The notes below the pieces were generated by a model. It was not told the origin of the DNA and searched no databases. It saw only the letters and a program-made list of their open reading frames with translations. From Nocardia flavorosea NBRC 108225 (GTDB lineage: Bacteria; Actinomycetota; Actinomycetes; Mycobacteriales; Mycobacteriaceae), in NCBI RefSeq assembly GCF_001613385.1, contig NZ_BDCG01000015.1, positions 1 through 64,000 of the forward strand: a stretch of 64,000 nucleotides of DNA, read 5' to 3'. Positions within the stretch are counted from its first letter, which is position 1; every line of letters begins with the position of its first letter. The position numbers were made by a program, and so were the translations under genes. This document shows positions 18,113 to 27,302 of the stretch, one piece after another.

Positions 18113-19984
18113 TCATTCGGTGCGGGCGCTGGACGCTACGGGATTGCGACCCTCGGCGGCTTTTCGCGCTCGCCTGAGGACAGCGGGGCGGCCGGGGATT
18201 ATCGGTGGGTAGACGAGAGTGAGCGTCGCCGCAAGGGTGAAATAGCTCCGCATAACACGGAACGCCAGGTAGGCGGAAATGTACTTCACCGAGCTCGGTC
18301 GCCACATCAGGCACACGCCGACGGTCATGATCATCGACATGCCCAGGAGCGTGGCGACGATCGGCTGCCAGCGCATCGAGGTGAATGTCGAGTGGAACGC
18401 GAAGCCCGCGATCGCGGCATAGATGAGCAACGGGGCGAGCATGGCGCGGCGAGCCGCGTTGACCAGGTTGAACGGCAGCACGAAAGTCCCGATCATGGTG
18501 CGCCGGTCCAGCAGCATGGCGCGGTTGCGGGCGCTGAGATGATAGATACTTCGGAACCAGCGGGTGCGTTGTTCACGAAGGTGAGCGAACGAGGCGGGTG
18601 TCTCGCTGTAGTACACGGCCGTCGGATCGGCGACATTGTGGTATCCGGCTGCCGCGAGGCGCATACAGATATCGGTGTCTTCGCCGTTCATCCCCTGGAC
18701 CATCCCGCCGACGCGCAGGACCTGGCTGCGCCGGTAGATGGCGAACATTCCAGGAATGCCCATGACGCCCTGGTATCCGTCCAGCGATACCTGGAAGAAC
18801 CCGTGGCGCATATAGACCTCGACCAATCGGCATTTGTCGATCCAGGTTTTCTCTTCGGCCGGCATCGGTATTCCGCCGACGCAGCCCACGTTCGGGTTCG
18901 CGAAATGCCGCATCGCGGTCCGCAGGCATCCAGGGCCGATGACGGTGTCGGCGTCGATGCGGACGACGAATTCCTCGGTGAGGTGCTCGATTCCCATGTT
19001 GAGGGCGATTGCCTTGCCTGGAGTCGGGCATTCGAGGACCTCACCGGAGATGTGGGAGCATTTCGCGATGGCCGTCTCGGCGACGGTATGCGTCGTGTCG
19101 GTCGAGGCATTGTTGACGACGCAGAGGTGGATCCTGCCGGGGTAGGTTGTCGCCGCCTCTTCCACCGAGGCGATGGTGGCGCCGATGCTGTGTGCCTCGT
19201 TGTGTGCGGGGACAAGGACCGCGACGGGAGGGGCGAACGCATGCCCGCGTGACCGGGCCAGGGCCCGGGCGCCGAAGAGCGCGGTGCTCGCCGCGAGTAT
19301 CTGTTGCATGAGGAATACGCCGGCGCCTAGGCCGCCGAGAATTGCCCAGTTTTTGAGGATGTCCACGGCGGCACCGAAAATGTGGAGCGCGATCACGGCG
19401 CCGGCGGCCGAGAAAAGCAGGCAACCGGCCAGTGTCAGGAACGCGGTCGGCGGTATCGCCGGATCGAGCGGTCGCGGGCCTTGGGCAGGCAGCGTGGCTT
19501 GACGGAGGACCGTATGGGGGAAAATGGCCAGGGCGACCAGGCCGGAAACCATCTGCGCGCCGAAAACCGAAATCGAGAGAATGCCCGCATCGTGCAACAG
19601 CCACGCAACGGTGTCGACCACGACGCAGAAAAGCAAGAACTTTCCCAGCATGGACGATACGAGAAACAGCCGGCGCCAGATGTTCGTGTATGCGCGCAGG
19701 GCATAGGTCACGAAGAACACGACCAGGAACATCCGCAACGGGAACTGGACATCACCACGGCCCCCGGCGAGGATCACAATGTCGTTCGGTGCGTCGAGCA
19801 CCTCGGAGTGGGCCAGGAAGGTACGCACACACATCGCCAGAATCGTGATTCCGGTGAAGGTCACCAGGAACCCGTTGACGCCGCCGGCGGGCCGGTCCAC
19901 CGCGTATCCGGCCGGTGCGCTGTCCACCGACCGGAAGTGGTCGGCGATCGCACCGGTTGCGGGCGGTTCGGCGACCTCGGTCAT
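18113..19984 (-). CDS. Processive GT2 membrane glycosyltransferase (BcsA-like organisation)
   Basis: A 623-residue membrane synthase. About six N-terminal hydrophobic segments (residues 35-250) lead into a cytoplasmic GT-A domain, then several helices follow near 490-590. Catalytic motifs: VPAHNEA near 256, DAD in RIDADTV near 343, the ED base in NGEDTDI near 434, and QRTRW (the Q-x-x-R-W of processive synthases) near 473. This pattern belongs to cellulose, hyaluronan and similar polysaccharide synthases that extrude their product through the membrane. It overlaps the BcsB-like gene by ATGA, so the pair probably forms one complex. The sugar donor is unknown; the upstream sulfoquinovose-type enzyme is suggestive. 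No PilZ domain is seen. Confidence 0.9.
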   Translation of the reverse strand: MTEVAEPPATGAIADHFRSVDSAPAGYAVDRPAGGVNGFLVTFTGITILAMCVRTFLAHSEVLDAPNDIVILAGGRGDVQFPLRMFLVVFFVTYALRAYTNIWRRLFLVSSMLGKFLLFCVVVDTVAWLLHDAGILSISVFGAQMVSGLVALAIFPHTVLRQATLPAQGPRPLDPAIPPTAFLTLAGCLLFSAAGAVIALHIFGAAVDILKNWAILGGLGAGVFLMQQILAASTALFGARALARSRGHAFAPPVAVLVPAHNEAHSIGATIASVEEAATTYPGRIHLCVVNNASTDTTHTVAETAIAKCSHISGEVLECPTPGKAIALNMGIEHLTEEFVVRIDADTVIGPGCLRTAMRHFANPNVGCVGGIPMPAEEKTWIDKCRLVEVYMRHGFFQVSLDGYQGVMGIPGMFAIYRRSQVLRVGGMVQGMNGEDTDICMRLAAAGYHNVADPTAVYYSETPASFAHLREQRTRWFRSIYHLSARNRAMLLDRRTMIGTFVLPFNLVNAARRAMLAPLLIYAAIAGFAFHSTFTSMRWQPIVATLLGMSMIMTVGVCLMWRPSSVKYISAYLAFRVMRSYFTLAATLTLVYPPIIPGRPAVLRRARKAAEGRNPVASSARTE

Positions 19985-21885
19985 CGGGGTGACATTTCGC
20001 GTACCGGTGTCGCCGGCAGCACGGATCCGTCCGCGCCGACCGCGAAGCTACCCTGCTCCGTCACCACCACAGCAGCCTCCCGGCCGAAATCCGGGAGCTG
20101 GGCTTCAACGATGTGGCCGGTGTGCTGAACCATGAGCCCCGGCATCTGTCCCCCGGATGTCACCACTTCGACAAGCAATCCGTTGTCGAACGCCGGGATG
20201 TTCAAGATCGAACCACCCGGGCCCGCTACCATGCGGCCGTCCTGGATGGATGCCGGCGCCACGACGTCCGGACTCCGGCCGACCAGGATGAACGGGGCAT
20301 CCCCGGACGGCTGCTGTCCCCAGCGGAATTCTGGGGTGTACTGCGCAGGAACGAATTCGGTGAGCACCGGTACCACCGCGTCGAGTTGCTGGACCGGATT
20401 CCCGCCGTCGTCGGGCAAGTAGATCGCAAACCCCGGCGCGAACGCACGAGGTAACGCGGTGAATCCGGCACCGGGATCGTCACCGAGTTCGAGGGCCGCG
20501 CCCGGCTTCAGCTGTATCGGATAGCTGGTCACGCGAACATCGCACCCACCGAGGTTCCGGTCGCGTGCCACCGAGAGGGTCAAGGTGTTGCCCAGTAATG
20601 CGTCCTGCGGGGGCAGCTCGACGCGGACCGTGCCCGCGGTCGGGTTCAACGGCCGACTGCCGACGAGCCTGCCGTTGAGTTCGACGTTCAGTAGCCAGGT
20701 GAGGTCCGGTGGCGAGGCGGGCAGCTGCATCTCGACCCGGACTGCCCGGGGAATGCGGCCGCCGGGCAGGTCGGAGAGGGAGTACCGGAGGTGCCAGCGG
20801 CGAGCCTCGGTGATCTGTGCGGCCGACATATCCGCGCCGAGAGACTCCAGCGAGACCTCGTCTCCGGCCGGCCGAGGGGTCGTCGTGACGGCTGCCGGAT
20901 CGCTGATCGCCGAATCGGCGGTGCTCACCACCGTTTCTGTCAGGTACTGGGAAACGAGTGTACCGTCCGGGGTCGTGACGCCGAGCGCGGTGTTATCCCC
21001 GACCGTTCCCGCCGCGATACCCGGCCCGGATATTCCCAGGGGTGTCCAGCGATAACGGTCTGCCAATGTGGCCGCCGGACCGACAAGAATCGCGTCGCCC
21101 ACGTCGGTATCGGGCGGTGTTTCGGCGAACGACACCTCGTGTCCCGACCGGATCAATGCCATACCCAGCTGCGCCGCAGTCGTTCGCCAGGGGATTCCCG
21201 GATCGGCCGGCACGATTGTCACTCGGCGGTCCCAGGACGCCACGACATCACGCACCGTATGCAACGGTTCGGTGAGTGCGGCCTCCACCACGGAGTCCGA
21301 GCCGAGGTGGATCTGCATCCCCGCCGAATGATCCGGTGTACAGGTCTCGCCGTGCCGGGTCCCCTCCGCATGGATCCGGATCCGGACCCGGCCGTCACCG
21401 GCAATCTGATCGGGGATAGCGATATACGCATCGATCCCGTGCTCACCGGTGGACAATCTCTGCTCGTATACCTGCTGACCATCCATCGACACACTGAGGA
21501 AAACCGTGCTGTCGGCCGCGACCTGCGACGAACCGGTCAGATGCAGCCGAGTCTCCTCGCGTGCGGAATCGGCGGGCAGGCGGACCAGGAAACTCGTCGA
21601 CGGCGAGTCGTCGGTCAACCAGGCACCGTCGGCATGCCCGGACCCGGCGAGCGTCTTCGTGAAATGCCGATCGGCCGGAACATCGAGACTTTTATCGTCC
21701 GCGTCGCGGGTGAACCACTCCGGCCGCAAGAACACGAAGGACACCAGGACAGCCAGCGCGATGCCCAGAACCCACCAGGCCGAACGCGGGACGACACGGT
21801 TGCGTTCACCGGGAAAGTACTCGGTCGCGCCCGCCCGGCCCGGGGGCTCGGTTGCCGGCCGGTCCGGCGGCTGGTCCTGGCTCAA
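19981..21885 (-). CDS. BcsB-like membrane-anchored extracytoplasmic protein
   Basis: A 634-residue protein with one N-terminal membrane helix (WWVLGIALAVLVSFVFL, about residues 37-53) and a large exterior domain. It contains two repeats of a jelly-roll-like pattern found in the cellulose-synthase subunit BcsB: RLHLTGSSQVAADSTVFLSV near 115 and WLLNVELNGRLVGSRPLNP near 400. A flavodoxin-like part (IRSGHEVSF, then VGDAILVGPAATLADRY) lies between. Such proteins guide the growing glycan after export. It overlaps both neighbours by 4 bases. Compared with proteobacterial BcsB it lacks an obvious C-terminal anchor. Identification is by organisation and pattern, so moderate. Confidence 0.72.
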   Translation of the reverse strand: MSQDQPPDRPATEPPGRAGATEYFPGERNRVVPRSAWWVLGIALAVLVSFVFLRPEWFTRDADDKSLDVPADRHFTKTLAGSGHADGAWLTDDSPSTSFLVRLPADSAREETRLHLTGSSQVAADSTVFLSVSMDGQQVYEQRLSTGEHGIDAYIAIPDQIAGDGRVRIRIHAEGTRHGETCTPDHSAGMQIHLGSDSVVEAALTEPLHTVRDVVASWDRRVTIVPADPGIPWRTTAAQLGMALIRSGHEVSFAETPPDTDVGDAILVGPAATLADRYRWTPLGISGPGIAAGTVGDNTALGVTTPDGTLVSQYLTETVVSTADSAISDPAAVTTTPRPAGDEVSLESLGADMSAAQITEARRWHLRYSLSDLPGGRIPRAVRVEMQLPASPPDLTWLLNVELNGRLVGSRPLNPTAGTVRVELPPQDALLGNTLTLSVARDRNLGGCDVRVTSYPIQLKPGAALELGDDPGAGFTALPRAFAPGFAIYLPDDGGNPVQQLDAVVPVLTEFVPAQYTPEFRWGQQPSGDAPFILVGRSPDVVAPASIQDGRMVAGPGGSILNIPAFDNGLLVEVVTSGGQMPGLMVQHTGHIVEAQLPDFGREAAVVVTEQGSFAVGADGSVLPATPVREMSPR

Positions 21886-23078
21886 TCGGTGCGCCCTTCG
21901 ACCGCGGACCTGCGGTTACGGTTCCAGTAGGAACGGGCGAGGATTCGGTCCCGGTCCACCCGGTCACAGTAGGCCTGCGCGAGTTTCGCCTCCGCCGACA
22001 ACAGACCGGAATCGAGCATGATCGGCTCCAGCCCGAGGTCGAGCAGGCTGTCGTTACGGGCCGCGAGGTCATTCTCGTCCGCCTCCTGGCGCGGGTTGGT
22101 TACCCGGCTCACTTCGCCGCCCACGGTCGCGGCGACCAGATCGGCGAGTTCGGCGATCCGGTGGGTCTCGGTCATCTGATTCATCACCCGCACCCGCCCG
22201 CGCACCCGATCGCCCGATTCCACGGCCAGGCGAATGCAGCGCACGGTATCGCCGATATTGATGAACGCCCGGGTCTGCCCACCCGTACCGTGCACGGTCA
22301 AGGGGTAGCCGATCGCGGCCTCGACGAGAAAACGATTCAACACCGTGCCGTAGTCGCCGTCGTAATCGAAACGATTGACCAGGCGGGGATCTCGCTCCGT
22401 TTCCGCGGTTTGTGTGCCCCATACGATTCCCTGATGGAGATCGGTGACGCGCACGGCGTCATTGCGGGCAAAGAATTGGAACATCAACTGATCGAGAGAT
22501 TTCGAGAGGTGATATACGCTGCCCGGCTGTGTCGGGTAAAGGATTTCGTGATCGTGCATCTCACCGTACCGGTCCGGGTAGCTCACGGTGAGATATCCCT
22601 CCGGGAGGTCCACCGGGACGGTCTCATAACCGTATACGCCCATACTGCCCAAATGCACGATGTGGATATCGAGCCCGGATTCGACCACCGCGGCCAGCAG
22701 ATTGTGGGTGGCGTTGGCGTTGTTGTCGATCGTATACCGCTTATGCGCCGGCGACTTCATGGAATACGGGGCCGAGCGCTGCTCGGCGAAATGCACCACG
22801 GCATCCGGGCGCACGGTCCGCAGCAGCTCTACCAGCGCATCGTAGTCGTGAGCGACATCGAAGTCGGCGGTATCGATCCGGGAACCGGTGGCCTCGTGCC
22901 AGGCCCGGACTCGCTCGGAAAGCGAACAGATCGGGGTCAACGATTGCACACCGAGTTCCTCGTCGGCGCGCCGCCGCACAAAATTGTCGACGATCGTCAC
23001 ATCGTGTCCGCTCGCCGAGAGATGCAGCGCACTCGGCCATCCACAGAACCCGTCGCCACCCAACGCCACGATTTGCAT
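21882..23078 (-). CDS. UDP-sulfoquinovose synthase-like SDR (SQD1/Agl3 family)
   Basis: A 398-residue extended SDR. SQD1 forms UDP-sulfoquinovose from UDP-glucose and sulfite. The match extends along the length: GGDGFCGWPSALHLS (residues 7-21), VDNFVRRRADEELGVQSLTP, VVHFAEQRSAPYSMKS, the catalytic YHLSK near 188, then VRVTDLHQGIVWGTQTAETE, LTVHGTGGQTRAFINIGDT and NDSLLDLGLEPIML. The catalytic Thr of plant SQD1 (GTMGEYG) is Ser here (GSMGVYG), a conservative change. The start is set by an AAGGGAAGGG ribosome site. It is first in an operon with the BcsB-like protein and GT2 synthase. It could instead be a related NAD-dependent epimerase with another product. Confidence 0.85.
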   Translation of the reverse strand: MQIVALGGDGFCGWPSALHLSASGHDVTIVDNFVRRRADEELGVQSLTPICSLSERVRAWHEATGSRIDTADFDVAHDYDALVELLRTVRPDAVVHFAEQRSAPYSMKSPAHKRYTIDNNANATHNLLAAVVESGLDIHIVHLGSMGVYGYETVPVDLPEGYLTVSYPDRYGEMHDHEILYPTQPGSVYHLSKSLDQLMFQFFARNDAVRVTDLHQGIVWGTQTAETERDPRLVNRFDYDGDYGTVLNRFLVEAAIGYPLTVHGTGGQTRAFINIGDTVRCIRLAVESGDRVRGRVRVMNQMTETHRIAELADLVAATVGGEVSRVTNPRQEADENDLAARNDSLLDLGLEPIMLDSGLLSAEAKLAQAYCDRVDRDRILARSYWNRNRRSAVEGRTD

Positions 23079-24014
23079 CAGATCCCTTCCCTTCGAGGGG
23101 GCGGTCGCATGCGGTCTCGAAGAATCGACGCGCAGCGCGAGCCTTTCGTCCAAGAGGCGATCTGGACACACCTCGCCGACCACCCGGTGAGGTGTCGGGT
23201 CCGGAGATGGAAGTTCGTGTGAGGGTGTAGATCGCCGATTCTGTAGCCGCCGCCTCAACAGCGGCGAGCGATGCAGTTGTGTATCCGAACCAGGAAAGAC
23301 CAAACACCTCTGTTGAGGAAGGTCCGACTGTTTCGACAGACTACGCAGCGGGGGCGTCCCCCGACTCCTTTCTTCGACCCTTTGTAGTGCGATCTACACG
23401 AAATCGTTTCCTCCGCGCTCCGGGACGTGTCTCTTGTGACATATGTCAGGAGCCGAGTGAGTGACTCCCATTTATGGGAATTGTGGGCGTGGATGAATAC
23501 GCTTGAGGGGACTCGTGAACCGGCTGAATGATCACGATGATCGGGGCCGAGCTGTCTGCCAGTGGCCGGATGGTTGTGGGGCGTGGAGGCCGCAGCGCAG
23601 GTCCTGGACACGCCGATCGGGTCCAGTTAATCGCACAGTATCCGTATGGGACGGTTGTAGAGGTCGATCTCGAGCAGGTCACCCTTCAGGCCGACGACCG
23701 ATTCGTCCGATCGGTGCTTCGGTACCGACGAACTCCGTTGTCGGTGACTCCGCGCCCGGGGGCCTTCCGCGACGGTGGCCGAGAATGCTCAGCGGGCATT
23801 GCCGGCGTGCCCGAAGGGACCAGTTCGGAGCGTGTCGCGGCAGGGGCTATCCAGCTGAGTGGCTCTGGTTCCCTTCAGCTCGTTGACCTGCAAGATTAGC
23901 TGTCAGGAACCCCCCAAGGCGCGGACCTGCGACGCATGACCTGTGGTTTTCTGAGCCGTCGCCGCATGCGTGGAAAAGGGGACCGCTTCTACCTGCGTAA
24001 ACACGCTTCAGGTC
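23079..24014. other. Upstream region and gap without a confident gene
   Basis: The first few hundred bases are the probable promoter region of the minus-strand polysaccharide operon; I cannot point to a convincing -35/-10 pair. A plus frame at 23528-23899 is open for 123 codons (AQYPYGTVVEVDLEQVTLQA inside) but has mixed third positions and no recognisable domain, so I do not call it a gene. GACCTGCA-type motifs at 23884 and 23922 precede the att-like repeat, as they do at the other copies. Confidence 0.5.
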
Positions 24015-24170
24015 TGTGCCCTCGGCAGGACACACAAAACATGGACAACCAGAAAACGCCTGGTCATCGTGGGTGATTATCGAATCCAGGCATCGTGATC
24101 TGCCTGTACCCGGTCGTCCGTAGCTCCTATCTTCATCGATACCTGTGCGGAGACATCGAAGACGGGAAGA
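24015..24170 (+). repeat. Att-like dispersed repeat, copy 2
   Basis: The first 55 bases match copy 1 (2079) and copy 3 (38152) with only a few changes. With copy 3 the similarity runs on for about 150 bases, through GGTGATTA, TGTCCGT-like, ATCTTCATCGAT and GACATCGAAG...GGGAA blocks. Same orientation as the other copies. Confidence 0.7.
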
Positions 24171-24272
24171 GTAGACGACCTGGGAATTTACTCTGGTCGG
24201 CGGGTTGTCGGAACAGGGTCCGCGCCGACTTGACCGAAGGTGCGGGTTCGGGGTCGGTTCACGGGGAATGGA

Positions 24273-24605
24273 TCAGATGGACTCGGCCTGGTCGTTGAGT
24301 TCGGCGATTGTCGCTCGGTTCACCATCGGTTCCGGTTCGGCGAGTTCGAGATGTTGCGGTACCTGTCCGAGCGGCTTCAAACCACGGGCAGCGATCACCG
24401 ATCGCTCACCTTCGGCGGCCACATCACCGAAACCGGCGTCGACTACTACAGCCTGGCCGGCAACCGCGCCAGACGCAGCTGAAGCGAGGGCGAACGCGCA
24501 GGCTACTCGTTTGAACCGGCGTGTTCTCGATCTCTGCAGCTTCCCGGGAAGATGCGGTGATCTGCCGAGGCGATACCCGCAACGACGCGACCCGAAACCG
24601 CGCAT
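24273..24605 (-). CDS. Possible small secreted protein
   Basis: A 110-residue frame whose residues 28-50 resemble a signal peptide: basic RTRRFKR, then VACAFALASAASGAVA with an AVA cleavage site, followed by a short acidic mature part (VVVDAGFGDVAAEGE). The N-region before the hydrophobic core is unusually long from Met24605, and no clear ribosome site is visible, so the start may be an internal GTG. No family recognised. It is divergent from the epimerase gene at 24670. Confidence 0.4.
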   Translation of the reverse strand: MRGFGSRRCGYRLGRSPHLPGKLQRSRTRRFKRVACAFALASAASGAVAGQAVVVDAGFGDVAAEGERSVIAARGLKPLGQVPQHLELAEPEPMVNRATIAELNDQAESI

Positions 24606-24669
24606 GCTCGACCTTTCGATCAGGCTTCGGCTCGAGACTGTGCTCGGCGAAACCACGTAGGGTCGGGTA

Positions 24670-26043
24670 ATGAGCATCGAGTGTTCGGCCGTGGTCGCGG
24701 CGCCTCGCTCCGAGGTGTTCGCGTGGTTCGCGCGTCCGGGGGCATTCGCGCGGCTCGCACCACCATGGCAGCCGGTGTCGTTGCTCGCCGAGGCCGATTC
24801 GCTCGCCGATGGGCGCGCGGTGCTCGGTTTGCCTGCGCGCTTGCGCTGGGTAGCCCGGCACGAAGCCGGTGAATACGACCCGCCGCACCGGTTTGTCGAC
24901 GGGATCACCGCCGACGGTCCGGCCTCGGTGCCCGTGTCTGCTGTTTTGTCGTGGCGGCATACTCACGAATTCGAGGAGGTGGACCCCGCGCACACTCGGA
25001 TCGTGGACCGAGTGCAGACGTGGGTGCCTGCCGCGATGCTGCGTCCGATGTTCGCCTACCGGTACCGGCAGCTCGAAGCCGACCTGGCAGCACATGCGCG
25101 CGCGGCCGATCACGGGCTAGGCGCGATCACGGTCGCGCTGACAGGTGCCTCCGGCTTGATCGGGTCGGCGTTGGCGGCCTTTCTCAGCTCGGGCGGGCAT
25201 ACCGTGATCCGCCTGGTGCGCGGCGAGCCACGTGATTGCGGGGAGCGGCGCTGGGATCCGGCCGATCCCGCCACTGATCTGCTCGACGGCGTGGACGCGG
25301 TTGTTCATTTGGCAGGGGCGCCGATCGCCGGCCGGTTCACCGAGGAGCACAAGAAAGCGATCGCCGGCAGCCGGATCTCGCCGACACGGAAATTGGCCGA
25401 ACTCAGTGCGAAGGCCGGCGTGGCGGTGTTTGTCAGCGCCTCGGCCATCGGCTACTACGGATACGACCGCGACGAGGAAACCCTCACAGAACAGTCATCG
25501 CGCGGCACCGGATTTCTGGCCGATGTCGTCGCCGACTGGGAGGGCGCGGCGGCTGCCGCTTCCGGCACCACTCGCGTGGTGTCGGTACGTACCGGGATCG
25601 TGCAATCGCCGCGAGGCGGGACCCTACGGTTGCTGCGCCCACTGTTCAGCGCTGGACTCGGTGGCCGCATCGGTTCCGGGCGTCAGTGGATGTCCTGGAT
25701 AGGGATCGACGATCTCGTCGATGTTTATCACCGCACGTTGTGGGACGTTCAGTTGCAGGGTCCGATCAACGCGGTGGCACCGCGACCGGTGCGCAATATC
25801 GAGTACACGCATACATTGGGCCGCGTCCTGCGGCGGCCAACGGTCCTCGCCGTGCCAGAGTTGGGCCCTTCCGTGCTGCTCGGCCGTTCGGGTGCTCGCG
25901 AACTCGCTACCGCCAGTCAGCGAGTCGTGCCGGATCGACTCGGCCGTGCCGGCCACGAATTCCGCGACCCCGATCTGGAATCGGCGCTGCGCCACGTTCT
26001 CGGCCGCACCTCCGAGTCGTCACGGTTGCACGTCGAGGGCTGA
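24670..26043 (+). CDS. SRPBCC domain fused to a TIGR01777-type epimerase
   Basis: A 457-residue two-domain protein. Residues 1-145 form a START/SRPBCC-like ligand-binding fold (ECSAVVAAPRSEVFAWFARP). From residue 156 comes an SDR with TGASGLIGSALAAFL, VVHLAGAPIAGRF and ASAIGYYGYDRDEE, ending in DUF1731. This fusion is common in mycobacteria and relatives; its substrate is unknown. A TAGGGT -10-like box ends 6 bases before the ATG, suggesting a leaderless mRNA. It is the first gene inside the segment bounded by att-like repeats, on the left edge of the carotenoid island. Confidence 0.88.
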   Translation: MSIECSAVVAAPRSEVFAWFARPGAFARLAPPWQPVSLLAEADSLADGRAVLGLPARLRWVARHEAGEYDPPHRFVDGITADGPASVPVSAVLSWRHTHEFEEVDPAHTRIVDRVQTWVPAAMLRPMFAYRYRQLEADLAAHARAADHGLGAITVALTGASGLIGSALAAFLSSGGHTVIRLVRGEPRDCGERRWDPADPATDLLDGVDAVVHLAGAPIAGRFTEEHKKAIAGSRISPTRKLAELSAKAGVAVFVSASAIGYYGYDRDEETLTEQSSRGTGFLADVVADWEGAAAAASGTTRVVSVRTGIVQSPRGGTLRLLRPLFSAGLGGRIGSGRQWMSWIGIDDLVDVYHRTLWDVQLQGPINAVAPRPVRNIEYTHTLGRVLRRPTVLAVPELGPSVLLGRSGARELATASQRVVPDRLGRAGHEFRDPDLESALRHVLGRTSESSRLHVEG

Positions 26044-26214
26044 TCGTGGTTGCACATAGCGACCCACACGGACGGGCAAAGTCCCCCGATCGTCCGATGA
26101 CCGACCCGCGGGACGGACACGAAGTTCGCCGAACGCCACCTCGACACCGCCGTATGCATCATTTCTGCATCTCTATTTCTGTCCCGGTCGTCTAACCACT
26201 GCCGGTGGTGTCCG

Positions 26215-27081
26215 TCATGACCCGCGTGGCGTTGTGATCCGGTCGACCGCCTCGCCGAGCTTGTCGAGGCGGTACGCGAACTCCGGCAAGATCGCCGAAT
26301 CCCAGCCCGGTCCACCGACGAAGATTCGGGAACCGGCGACGTGACAGGCACGTACCGCAGAGGTCAGCGCGGTGGACTCCTGCTGTGACCAGAGCACGGC
26401 GTCAGGCCGCCGATCATTGCGGGTGAGTGCGGCCGCGACAGCGTCGGTGGGTACATCGGCACCGAGCATCAACGCGCCGACATTGCGCTCGGCGAGACCG
26501 GCGCGCAGGGCTTCCAGCGGTAGCGCGTGGGTTTCGCCGCTGGTGCACGCCAGCACGACCGCATGGTTGTCCGCCGGAACGGGTGCCGGTGTATGGCGAT
26601 GCAGCGCAACGGTGATCGACCAGGACAGCAAGTGCTCCACGTCGATGCAGCTTTCGCCGCCGAGCTGGCGTGTGACGACGGCCGCGAAGGCGGGGCGACA
26701 CAGGAGATCCCACGTATCGACGACTCCGTATGCCTGCAGGTGCGCGGCCAGCAGAGCGGAGGTGGTTCGCGTGTCGAGCGCGAACGCGGCGTTCAGTAGT
26801 GGCTCCCACTCTCCGAGCGCGGGGGTGGGCGATGTGGCGGTCACCGCGGCGGCTGCTCCGGCCGGACTCGCGCCCGCGCGGATAAGGCTGAGCATCTGCT
26901 CGAGTGCCGCGATATCGGATGCGGTGTAGAGACGGTGCCGGCCCGGCCGGTGCTGGGTCGGGCCGATAGCGTAGCGGCGATTCCAGCTGCGCAATGTCGC
27001 GGTCGGAATGCCGAGTCGGTCGGCTACCGCGCGGACCGTATATCCGGCCGCGTCGGAAAGGGGAGCTTGACCGGCGGGCAT
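26215..27081 (-). CDS. MerR-type regulator with B12-binding fold (CarH/LitR-like), paralogue 1
   Basis: A 288-residue regulator. Residues 13-80 are a MerR helix-turn-helix (GYTVRAVADRLGIPTATLRS, then RRYAIGPTQHRPGRHRLYTA). The rest matches the CarH/LitR light-sensor layout: a helical bundle with IDVEHLLSW (the Glu-His pair that touches the adenosyl group) and a Rossmann-like domain with SGETHALPLEALRAGL, whose His is placed like the cobalt-ligating His of CarH (GERHE). These regulators hold adenosylcobalamin and repress carotenoid genes in the dark. It faces away from the crt operon but sits beside it. A second copy lies at 29144. Confidence 0.85.
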   Translation of the reverse strand: MPAGQAPLSDAAGYTVRAVADRLGIPTATLRSWNRRYAIGPTQHRPGRHRLYTASDIAALEQMLSLIRAGASPAGAAAAVTATSPTPALGEWEPLLNAAFALDTRTTSALLAAHLQAYGVVDTWDLLCRPAFAAVVTRQLGGESCIDVEHLLSWSITVALHRHTPAPVPADNHAVVLACTSGETHALPLEALRAGLAERNVGALMLGADVPTDAVAAALTRNDRRPDAVLWSQQESTALTSAVRACHVAGSRIFVGGPGWDSAILPEFAYRLDKLGEAVDRITTPRGS

Positions 27082-27238
27082 CAGTCCATTGTGCCCGGTC
27101 CGGACGCCGGTTCACCAAGCGCCCGGACCGCTGTGTGCTGTGGGCCGCCTTCTGGAGCGCAACGATGAAGACCCGTCCGAGGCCATGAGGCTCGGATACG
27201 GGCCGTCCTCCCTGGGCACGCGACCGATAAATTCCCAT

Positions 27239-27255
27239 GAATCGATTACGCATCG
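27239..27255 (-). promoter_or_regulatory. Candidate CarH/LitR operator, site 2
   Basis: On the minus strand it reads CGATGCGTAATCGATTC: two CGAT cores 11 bp apart, as in site 1 before crtE. It lies 158 bp upstream of MerR paralogue 1 and 48 bp before the lipocalin remnant. CarH binds 11-bp direct repeats, which fits this spacing. Confidence 0.5.
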
Positions 27256-27302
27256 TGTTCTGTTGACGTAGAGCCCCGAGCCAGAGATTCGAGAAGTACC
27301 GG

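Noticed and set aside
23528..23899. 123-codon plus-strand frame upstream of repeat copy 2
   Set aside because: Mixed third positions, no ribosome site, no recognisable motif. Left as part of a gap.
23079..24014. Riboswitch (for example cobalamin) in the long untranslated regions
   Set aside because: Considered because of the B12-type regulators, but I saw no cobalamin-riboswitch core such as GCCACTG with a matching B12 box in this gap or upstream of crtE.
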